Origin: Hydractinia symbiolongicarpus
Lineage: Eukaryota > Cnidaria > Hydrozoa > Anthoathecata > Hydractiniidae
Assembly (NCBI RefSeq): GCF_029227915.1
Contig: NC_079886.1
Coordinates: 5,394,001 to 5,458,000 of the forward strand
Reading direction: 5' to 3'
Length of the DNA stretch: 64,000 nucleotides
Numbering within the stretch: the first letter of the stretch is position 1; the number at the start of each line of letters is the position of its first letter. The notes under the pieces were generated by a model. That model ran no database searches, had not been told where the DNA came from, and saw nothing but the letters and a program-made list of their open reading frames with translations. Position numbers and translations under genes: made by a program. Below, piece after piece: positions 37,807 through 49,300 of this stretch.

Positions 37807-37820
37807 AATAAAAAAATAAA
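37807..37820 (+). terminator. Poly(A) signals for KANSL1
   Basis: Two AATAAA hexamers (37807-37812 and 37815-37820) lie about 110 bp after the KANSL1 stop codon. Confidence 0.65.
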
Positions 37821-40372
37821 TACGTAACCGCTTCTTCGCCGTTCTTTTTCTTCATTTTTTTACCTAATGAAAATTTCGCCGTAAATCAAAACGAAGTCGC
37901 GTTTTTAAAAAACGACACAAGTGTTTATTATTTTATTTTTGATGCACGCATACGGAAAGATCCTTTGTTACAAATTTTAAAGCTTGGTTGTGTCTTACCT
38001 TCAATAAATGGATTTGATAAAAGGAATAGTACAAATATCTGGCGGATAGCCTGATGGTAGAGCGTTAGCTTCCAGTGCGGGAGGTCTTGGCTTCAAACCC
38101 CGGCCGAGTCATGCCAGAGACTGTAAAAGTGTGAATCTATCCTTTCTGCTTAACGCTCAGCATGAGAATAGGATTGATATCCTAGGCAGTTGCCTTGTTA
38201 AACGATTGCTGTGTTTGCATAACTTTCCTAGTTCAAATATGGGAGCTTTAAGTGTAAGGACGTCCTTCGCAGGGCACCCTTGTTGATAGCAGTATCAATA
38301 GGAACTGAAGGGGCTATCCTGGGTAAAAATATTAATAATAATTATATATAATTCAATGTATTTAAAAATAATTTAAAAGTACGTAACTGTCAATTTCACG
38401 CTGAACGATTATCAAATGTACAGTGATAATTACTTCAACAAGTTTAAAAAACTGTAAATCCGGTGGGAATATGTACAAGTTATAGACATAGAAGAGTAAT
38501 ACAATTGATAAAAACAGTTAAAAGAAGACGTTTAAACGCCCCCCCCCCCCTAAATATCAAAATATTTAATAAACGTCCCCGGCGTTTAATCGATGATGCA
38601 TTACGGTATTATCAAGAACTTCATTTCGAAAATATGCCTTATTTTCCTTCTAGCTATTGAGGAAAAAAGCAACTTATTTTTTTTTTAAATTTGCTAAGAG
38701 GATTACTTAATAGTACGTCGTTTACGATTTCCTCTCGTTGGCGGTGTAGACAACGATAATATTACACTGAATTCGAGTTATTTACATTGCGTATTTCACA
38801 CTGAAATTCAAAATGACTTGTCGGTGGCCCATGGGAAATCCACGGGTTTGCTCGTTCTTTTCAAACCGCATAGCGTGCGTCTCGACACTTTCGATACTAT
38901 TTCACGTGACAGACGGATAGACGTATACGGGTATTATAATATAGATTTACTATTTATTATTTTTTTGCTGAATAAGTTTATGTTGTGCACTCCTTTAATT
39001 CCGCCATTTGAGGGATTTGGTGTATCGCCTCTGTGTTTTTTCTCTTACGACCAGTAGGTCTGGTCTTTAAAATAAACACTCATCATGAACTTTTATTTAC
39101 CACCCTCTCCTTTAAAGAGCAGCCATCATTAAAACACGGAAAAATGATGAACTTTATTGACATTCCTTTTATTATTTGCCTTTGCTTGCATGACAAAGTA
39201 TGAGCATTTTTTTTTATTTCTCTTTCCTCTTCTCTTTCTCAAACGAAAAAAAACTCAAGTCTTTCGATTTACATATTTCCCGCCAAAAAGCCACTTTAGC
39301 CCCAGTACGCAAAATCAAACAGACAATATTTTTCAAAGCAAATATCTTTTTTGCAATCATAAGCCATTCTCATCCCCAGAGCTCTTTGAGATTAAAACCT
39401 TACTTACCTCAAAGAGCCTTGGAGTCGAGAACTGGTCATAAGCGTAACTTAACTACTCAAAGGGAGAAAATATTTACGCTTGCTAATGGCAAATGGCAAA
39501 TGGGCTTCGCTCAGCTCCGCCAAAAAGTTTACGTTTTGAGAAAAAAGGTGGTGCTTTACCGCATTTCTAATATAAGACCCGTCTTCTATTACTTGAACAC
39601 ACCTTTTTGAGTTCGGCTATAAATAAAAGGAGGCCAGTATAAGGTTCTATTATTTAGGTTGCTAGGTTCGATTCCTCTTTCTAACCTAATTTGGTCAATC
39701 TTGAAAGAGGTCTACGATTAGAAGATAGCTAGTACTTGAGGGGTCGATCACGATTATCCAATTTTCTTATAATATGCTATTACTAACAACCTCGTCTCCA
39801 TAAAGCTCTTCTTCTACTAGGTCTACTACATAATGATAGTCTGATATTACGCCCGTCGCGCGGCGGCCGGATGTTATATAGGCGTAGGAGGGCCCTGGGG
39901 ATGAGGTAATGCTGCCTAACTTAGCAATATAGTGTAGCCAACCTCGTCCCGCCCTGACCTAAAAACGCTAATTTTAGCTTTTGATATGCGCCAAGTAAGA
40001 CGCAGCCAGCCAAAGTTTACCGACACAACTTTTGCCCGAATTTGTATAGAACCCATCGTTGTGTGGAACAGCTGCGTCCACCAACACGTCAATCAAACAA
40101 AATGAAGTTGTCAATGTGACGTACTGAACATTTTCCTTCTCTCTGTTTACTTGCGTTATGAAGTTATGAGGACATTTTAGTTACGTAATTGTGTTGATTT
40201 TTTATTGTTTACAGGTTTTAAACATATTAATTTTTAAACATTTAATTTATGATACTTCAGCTACAAGAAGACCCAAGTAGTAGCCATATAGCCAGTTACA
40301 CTTTGCTAACGATGCTATATAGTTCTGGCTAGCTATCTATGTGTTAATGAAGCAAAGCCACAGAAATAGAAA
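37821..40372. other. Intergenic between KANSL1 3' end and GALNT
   Basis: It contains a full-length SINE (38041-38343), a short run of nine or ten C within a purine/pyrimidine-biased patch near 38540, a CG-rich spot (GCCCGTCGCGCGGCGGCC near 39850) and two AACCTCGTC(C/T)C motifs near 39787 and 39950. The open frames at 39157-39610 overlap each other and show no conserved protein. The GALNT promoter presumably lies in the last few hundred bases. Confidence 0.5.
38041..38343 (+). mobile_element. tRNA-derived SINE family A, complete copy
   Basis: A tRNA-like head starts GGCGGATAGCCTGATGGTAG (A-box-like TAGCCTGATGG) and carries the B-box-like GGCTTCAAACCCC about 40 bp later. A roughly 200-bp body follows, ending in an AT-rich tail (TATTAATAATAATTA). 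It is the best-preserved of three copies here (others at 24198 and 34270). The head should drive RNA polymerase III transcription; mobility would depend on a LINE with a matching tail. It is not a functional tRNA gene, as no cloverleaf 3' half follows. Confidence 0.88.
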
Positions 40373-43300
40373 ATGACTATTTTTAACTACAAAGATTTCG
40401 GAAGAATAACCAGTAGAAAGGTTTTATACATCATAGCACTCACATCAGTGTTTTGGCTATCTATGAATGTTCTGTTATTGATAGCAAACAATGAAGCAGC
40501 AAGATCGTCCTTAGAACAACTAGCTTTTACATCAAATGAACTTGTAGATTCTCATTATATGCGCCATGTAAATATTCAGCCATTAGCACCGGCTCATAAA
40601 CCGTTTGATCTACCATGGCTGAGAAAGGAATTTTGGGAAAACAAACTGGTTAATACTGTCAAAGATAAAATATTATTTAAACCTGGTTACAGAATAGTTT
40701 ATGATAAAAGTAAAGAAGTTAATAAAAACCCTGCAAAAGGGGAAGGAGGTGAAGCTGCTTATTTAGATACAGAAGAAGAAAAAAAATATGCTGAATCAAT
40801 ATTTAAAAATCATTCTTTTAATTCATTCTTGAGTGATAAAATTTCCCTTGATAGAACTATGAAGGATGTTCGAGGTGAAAGGTATGTTTATAGCTAGCCA
40901 GCTATATTTACATTATTTTCAATACTCAAGTGCATATGAATTTGTTTGTGCATCTATATTTGTATTGTTAAAAGCACTTAAAATATAAGTAATCTTATGT
41001 GGGTAACCAAAATGACCAAAATTTCTTACACTCGTTTTAGAAGAAAGGCTTTAATGATTCATAAAAAACCTTTAAACCCAATATCAAAAGCATAATGATC
41101 CTATTTACTCTGGTGGTCTTGATGACTGCTAAAATTAAAACACTTGTATCTCTTAAATTAATTGTCAAAAACACATATTCCTGTACATTTTCTTCATCAG
41201 ATATTATGCACTCTGACATTATCAAAATTTCTAAAAAATCTAGTCTTTTCCATTGTTTTTCTGCTTTTTTCATGGCCTTATTGGCTAGTCACTGATTAAC
41301 TATCAGCAGGAAAAAGGAGGAGTTCCCTAAACTTTTATAAACACAAGTATTAGTGATCACCAACTTTCCACTGAAGATAACTATTATATACTTGTTCTTA
41401 TTGCAAAGAAATGTGATGATGTTTAATTTATTAGAAGGTATATACTGTAGCATTTATTCCATCAAATTTAATAGTAAGCACCTTATACTAATGAAAATTT
41501 AAAGCCAACTGGTGTGACCACCAAGGCAAATTCACCTATGGGCAAACAAAATTGAAAAAAATATCAGTCTAATTGAAAACATTAGAAAACAACTTGATTT
41601 TTATAGACCTTCGAAAAGCCTTTGATACCGTTGACCACAACATACTATTGGTTAAAATGGCATTCGTGGACTAGCAAACTCCTGGTTTACATCTTATCTT
41701 ACTAACCTAAGACAATTTGTTTTTATTTCTGGGAATAACTCTTTCGAACTAGAAATTTTTCATGGGGTGCCCCAGGGATCGGTCCTTGGACCACTACTCT
41801 TCTTGATTTACATTAATGACCTCCTAAATGGAATTTACTGTAGTGATGTTTTCCACTTTACAGATGACTCCAGTCTATTATGCTCTAGTCCCAATTTGAA
41901 AACCATTAAGAAAAGAGTAAATATTGATCTAAAACTTCTATGCCACTGGTTAAATGCAAATAAAATTGCACTTAACGCTGCCAAAACCGAGGTTATTCTT
42001 TTCAGGCATCCCAATAGGTCAATCAACTATGATGTTAGCCTAAAACTAAATGGCAAAAAACTATCCTTTTCTACTTGTGTTAAGTATCTTGGGGTTATTA
42101 TTGTCTCTCACTTAAATTGGTCATTTCATATAAAAAACTTAGCTACTAAACTTTCCAGAAGTAATGGAGCAATTTCTAAACCCCATCACTATGTACCCCA
42201 AGGGTCTGTACTTGGACCTTTACTATTTCTAATTTATATTAATGATCTAAACAATGCAATTAAATACTCAACAGTCCACCATTTTGCAGATGATACTAAC
42301 TTACTGACAATTAGTGATAATTTAAAATCAATAAGGAAGCAATTAAACCTTGATCTAAGATTCCTTTGCAACTGGCTCCGGGCCAACAAAATATCTCTAA
42401 ATGCTAGTAAAACAGAAATCATCCTTTTTACCCATCCAAACAAATCTATTGACTATGATATCAAAATAAAAATCAATGGCCATAAAATTTTACCTTCTGA
42501 ATCTATTAAATATTTAGGGATCACTCTGGACAAACATTTAAAATGGCATATACACATAGATAATCTTAAAGTAAAACTATCCAGATCCATTGCGATATTA
42601 TCTAAAATAAGACACTATGTTTCCTATAATATTTTAACTAATATATATCATGCTATCTTCTCATCACATCTAACTTATGGATGTCAAATATGGGGACATA
42701 ACAAAAGCACCTACCTGAATAGAATTATCTCCCTTCAAAATAAAGCAATTAAAATTATGAACTTCAAACCTGCAAACAGCCCTACTTCTCTATTATTTAA
42801 TAAATCCAAAATACTTACTTTTCCTGACACAATTAAGCTGAAAGACTTTTTATTTGCGTATGATCATTATTATAAAAATTTGCCTAAACCTCTGCAAGGC
42901 ATTTTCACTCTGGTTACAAATACTCATACCCATAATACTAGAAATGCATCAAACAATAACCTAATACTTCCAAATGTTAGTACCACTTGGTATGGAATTT
43001 ATAGTATAAAATATCAATCAATCCGTTGCTGGAATACAATTAATAACCAACACAGTGATAAAAAGCTGTCATCACTATCCAAAAACCAGTGCAAAAAAAT
43101 AATTACAAATCAATTGTTAAGTAAATACTTATAAGGAATATATATAAACTAATAATTTATTTGCTACACTTAAATTTAATTTTAAGTTTAATTAGTTATT
43201 CATTTTTTGTATATATATAGCTATATATTTTTTTTATTTAATTTTGTTTAATTTTTGTTTATCTTATTTCATTTATTGATTTTTTGTTTGTTTTTCTTGT

Positions 43301-46300
43301 GTTTTTTTTTGTTTGTTTTGTCTAATTTATTTCTACTACGTATATATATATGTCTATCTTATTTTTTTTTTTTGTTGACAGGGGTACTAGTTCTTGATTA
43401 GATTTATCTATTTGACTAGCTCTCCTGTTAGGTTAGATTATTGCATTATTTATACTCTAGACAATTTTTTTTTTTTTAAAAAGTTTATTTTTTGTAATCT
43501 AACTTAACAAATAAATGTATTTACTTACTTACTTACTTACTTACTATGTTCCCTTAAAGATACTCCTCTCTGTATACTACTCTTTATTTTTTTCTCACGC
43601 TTCTTATTCCTCCCAAGTTTGGTGTCAAACCCGTAACATCCATACTGATCGAATCTTTAAACTTCAAAAAATAGCGGTAAGACTCATCACCTTCGCTGAC
43701 TTTAATCAACCTTCTAAACCTCTACTAAAGCAACTTAATCTTCTTGATATTTTTGATATCACCAAAATCTGTAATGTAACTCTAGTTCACCAAATCCTAA
43801 ACAAAACCTTTCCACCTAATATAAATAGTCTTTTGAGTCTAGCGTTTTGCCCGGATACTTACAATACCAGATTCTTCTATTAAACTTTTAGACAAACCCC
43901 TTGTTAGAACTTTTTCTTTTGGTACCAATTCTACTTTATATCAATGTATACTAGCCTGGAACTTTCAATCTCTTTTCCCTAGACAAGACCTTTCTTCACT
44001 ATCAATATTAGGAATCAAATCACTCCTCAATAAATATTCCTAACTAACTTAGTCCCTTTTTTACTTTTTGCAAACGGATAAATAACCCAGTTACAGTGTA
44101 TATAGTTTATATTTATTAAATTTAAAATGAAAATTCTAAATATATAATGGTGGCCATCTCCTTAGATTAGTTTTTAACTATTGTGATGGTCTCCAGCTTG
44201 TTGTTGTTTTTTTTAGCAACTTATCTAGCTAATGTTCCTTTTTCATTATAACATTTTGTTTTTTGTAATTAATTATTTTTCCAGCAAATAAACTCTTACT
44301 TACTTACTATATATATATATATAATACTGATTGTATATATTTGATTTTTGATTTAAAAGCTGTAATCAAATCAAATTACCACCATTTATATGCAGAAGAT
44401 ACAATAATTATTTTATCCCATAAAAACTCGGACACCATTTTCAGCACTTGCAACCTTAAAAAAATGACTGTTAATACTGACAAAACAAAAATAATTTTTT
44501 TGGAAACCACAGCCAGTTAGGATATTCTTTGAAGATGTAAAATTTGATTAAAAATCATTTTATCCCTAGTGGATGCATATATGACTAGTGCAGTGTAGAA
44601 CACGTGGGTAGGCGACCACCAGCAGGCTGTGCACGAAATTCTGAATGTATGCATTTATGGGAGATTTATCGAGTGCAAAATATTGAAGTCCCCAAAATTC
44701 GCAAAAAGTTTTTCCTGCCAAACTGCATAAGAATTGTCTACCTGACAAGTTTCAACTTTCACGGTTACAATTTTTTGCAAAGAAAGCCTCATTTGATATT
44801 TCGCGACCAAGTGTACTTGTGAGCTGATGAAGATAATGCTTCCTTGGTGGGACCGTCTTCAGCCGGTCGATAAGTGAATGTGTTCATTTTCCTTTGATGT
44901 AATTCAAAAAGTTATGTCTTATTTGCAAACTTTTTCAACATACGGCACAATGTCAATGCATTAGACTTACAGGGCGTTGAGAGCCAAAAATTATTAATGA
45001 CACAGTCCTTTTCAGGAGAGGCGTGCGATCCAACTCGCACACCTTGACACACGCCTAAATCCTTTCAGGTGTGTGATTAATCGCACGGCTGAAAAATAAA
45101 TATTGAGTTTTCAAAATCAACCTTTGAAATCCATTTTGTAGCATCAATGCAGCCCTTTAACGAATTTTTGGAGACTTGTCAGACAAAACGTCCGATAGAT
45201 TTCTGTCATGGTCGGACACTTTTAGATCTCAGAAATTATTGAATAGTCCTGGTCCTTTTAGTCCATGAGCAAGCCTTTTGATAGCCAACCCGACCATCCT
45301 AGCTAATTCACCGACTCCTGACTTAGTTAAAAGAACTAGGTAGACATAAATCTCTTTTGCCTGGCCTCTTCGTCGTTGGTAACCAGGTCTTACACAAGAA
45401 ATCCAGCCATGCGGTCTTAACTAATGTGGAGATGAACGCCGACGAAGCACGGATGATGCAAGTCTGCAAAAATGCACTTAATAATTTCTTCAGGTCGGAA
45501 TTTAATGGATTTTTTCTTTATGCCTGTAAAAACGAAACCCACGTGTGGTGTAAATTTTTTGAAGTTTTAAGCCACGTGGATAGAGATTTTTTTTAACTTA
45601 GAAACAAAGCATATTTTTGCCTGTTTGATTGTGATGACCCGAAAAGTGAACAATAAATATAGAAATGACAGTATAGTCATGCATACTAATTTGGACATGT
45701 AGAAAAGGAAGTTAGGATTGAGAGAGTCGCTATACCAATAGACGCTCATTCATTGTGTTTGGGATTCACGATTTAAAACGTCCCCCACTTTTCTACCGCA
45801 AAATGAATGTGCAATAAAAACTAACCTTGGAGCCCGTGTCGTATGCGTAACATTCTTTGCATGTGCGCTTTACATCGCACGCATTACTTGATTTACATGG
45901 CGAATCATCGCACACCTACTCAAATATTCCTGAAAAAGACTGATAACAACCCGGTCAAATTGAGACTAATAAAAATGGAAACTGTATTGGTATGGGATAT
46001 TATATCACTTTACTGGCGTTAAACTTGTGACTGCTTCGTAGTTAAAGATTTTTATATACTTGTAGTATATAAATTCATAAAAAAAAGAAAATAATTATCA
46101 AAAAATGTTTTAAACCAACCTGTAAATCAATTTACATTTGGCCTTCTTTCTCAGATTCATCTTCTGAGTCACTCGAACCTTTACTATTTTCACAGCGACA
46201 AAGATCGCTACAATTAAGACCGTAAATCCAAAAAACTAAGACTGTGCGATTTGCATATGCACTGGTTGGTGCGTCTCAACAGTCTTCAACAGTCACAAGG

Positions 46301-49300
46301 AATAAGATTTAAGTGCTGCTCTTCTCAACATTCACTGCATTATTAAAACCCCATGTTGCAAAATCCAACCATGTCCATTGGGATGTGACACCTGTGAGAA
46401 TGGCTGAAGTGATTTTTTGATAATCGCTGTGACACAACAGGGCGTCACATTTCGGTGAAAGTTGTTGGGGCTCTGGTGTTTTGTTCTTAATGCAAAACTT
46501 TTTGTAATAAACCTTGTTAGTGTTATTGTGGTCAATACCATACAGCTAACACACAATTGTTGGAAACAGTGTTGCATCAACATAAATGTGTCTCCGATTT
46601 TTGAAAGGCACTTTGACACTCCATTGATTTCTAAGGATGTTAAAGGCTTTACCTTTCCAATACCATAAAATGCACTGGTGTAGTCGTTCCTGGTAAATGT
46701 ATTATTTTTTCTTCAAAGTACAATGCATATATTGCAATGTCACTGTCAACAGTAGATATGCAAGCAGAATGGCCTCCCTTTACATAGACATGTTGTGCGC
46801 ATAAGAAGATCTTTGTATCTACCTTTTCCTGACTTGTTTCCAGTAATTCCTCTTCTAAACAAATGTTCATTCTGTTTAGACAAGTTAGTTTGTAAATCTT
46901 TAAAGCAGAATTTACAAACAGAGCACATTGCGCAGAGAAATATTTACAAAGCGAGTTGCATGTAACCAATCCTGTTGAAGGAACTCAACAAATTCCATTT
47001 TGTTTAAATTGCTCCTTATAAACTTTGCCCACTGCTGCTCATGTCTTTTAATTCTAACTCGCAGGGTTTCCGAAGCACCTCTTCTGTCTCTTTACCACTT
47101 GATGTTGCTTTCAAAGACAGCTTTGCTGTTGGCCTAAATTTTTTGCTTCTTTGTTCAAACAGTTAGTTGCTTTCTTATGGAGAAAGTATTGTCTGTACGT
47201 TTTAGAAAATATGTATATACGGAATTTCCCTGTTTATGCTTTAGAAGAATTAAAGGTTAGCTAAACCCTTTTATTGGAGTGGAGAAGTTATAAACAAACT
47301 GATGTAGCATATTAGACCAAGGGGGGTTAATCTTCTGGTCAGCATGTCTAAAATTGCAATTGCATGAGGATTTTCATTGCCTAAAAATATCTTATGCGCT
47401 AACAATAAGGTCAACTTTCCTTGGCCTTTATAGCGGTGTGAAATGTACCATTTTTATTGTTTTTAAACAAACTGCAACACTATTCTAGCTAACAACGTTT
47501 TGATAAACTTCAAGCAATCTGTAGCAAGGTCATCCTGTTTTGATATATTTTTAGTGTCAATTGATCTGTATATACACATAGGGTCAAAGTGAATTTCAAA
47601 CACTCTTAAATGGCCTTAAATGGCTCATTTTACATGAATTTCAAATTATATTTAAAAAGTATTAGCAATTTCAGAATATTTGCAATAGTATGACTCTAAT
47701 CTATGCACCTCCCCTCCCTCACTAAAAAAATACAACTCCTGAAGTACTAAATATCATCACATTTCTTGGCAATAGGGACAATGAGTTTCTTTTTGTTTGT
47801 GATTGCCAAAAGAGATGTATTATTTAAAATACTAAATATTATACAAGTTTTTTGGAGATACAAGCTTTAAATAGAGTGTTTGTATGTATTCTTTATTTTA
47901 GTTGTGCCAACAAACATAAAAGCTATCCAAAAAAGCTACCAACAGCCAGTGTTGTTATTTGTTTTCATAATGAAGCACTTAGTGTATTACTTCGCACTGC
48001 ACATAGTGTATTGAACAGAACACCACCAGATCTTCTTGTAGATATTATATTAGTTGACGACAAAAGTGAATATGGTAAGACACTGTTATTATTTTTAAAC
48101 TAGAAATACTGTTGGAGGCTCCACAGAGAGGTTCTTCTATTTTTGCAAATTTTGCACAATGGCTGCAATTTGTTCTGTGAATTCAATCTAACAATTTAAT
48201 TCAATTTTTAGCTCTTACCCTCGGGCATGCACATACATTTGTTATCATTGTGTTGACACAGTTATTTCTGCAGAACTGACTTGTGTCTAAACATACCGAC
48301 AAACTCAGATAGTTTGTAGTTTTGTACTTAAATTTAAAACGATCATAAAATTACACTTGTAAATATCAGTTTCCAGGTACCTTGTTTATGATTTGATTAG
48401 TTTGCTTACACAGTTCTCACTGCAGAAGCAAACTAAGCTTGGATTTTTTCTGTTTTCTTTAGAAAATCTTAAACAACCTCTAGATGATCACGTCAGAAAA
48501 CTATCAAATAAGGTTAAAGTGGTACGCAATAAAAAAAGATCAGGTCTTATAAAGTCTCGTTTAGCAGGAGCTGCTAGGGCTATGGGCGAGGTACTAATTT
48601 TTCTGGACTCACATTGTGAAACAACACCTGGTTGGATTGAACCTTTATTGGCAAGAATTTCTGAAAAAAGGTGAGTTATGCTATGGGGCTATCCATTAGG
48701 ACGTCTGCACAGTTTTTTTCATTTTTTTACTCCAAGCATGTCAGTGCAGTGAAGCTTAGTATAGCTATTCTATAAAAGCAGGAAAATTTAAAACTACTAA
48801 GATTTCTCTATGCAAAATGCATCCGATGTAATTGGATAACGAAAGAAATTGGACAATAATGTCTTCATCCATAAAGACAACTAAATCGACAAAATATTAA
48901 GATACATATTTTGCTTACGGCTAAAAACCCTCCCTCTCCCTGTCCACTTTTGTCTTCATTGTTGCTAACCTCCACCGCACCTAAATTATGGAGGACCCTT
49001 GTTATGCACATAATTGTTAAGACATTGTTAATCTTTGTTAAGGAAACGTGCATACTGACGTGTTATTTAAATTACCTGTGTTTTTATAAGCAATAAGCAT
49101 ATTTTCCTATCTGTTTTCGTTCCCGAAATACACATGCCAAAATACAGAATATCAAAAGCGAGATTATTTATAAGCAAATTTCGAGATGCTAGTTGTTTGC
49201 ATGCATATACTTGTTTACAAGTTTGAAGAACGAATCAGAAAAATGTTGAATTTTTACAACTTCTAACTGGCTGTTTCACGAAATTTTAATTAACATAGTT

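Noticed and set aside
38041-38112. Functional tRNA gene
   Set aside because: A- and B-box-like motifs are present, but no cloverleaf or acceptor stem closes, and the sequence continues into a SINE body found at other sites.
41767-43134. Host gene encoding a 455-residue protein
   Set aside because: The frame is LINE reverse transcriptase with no proper start, lies in a GALNT intron and is frameshifted upstream.
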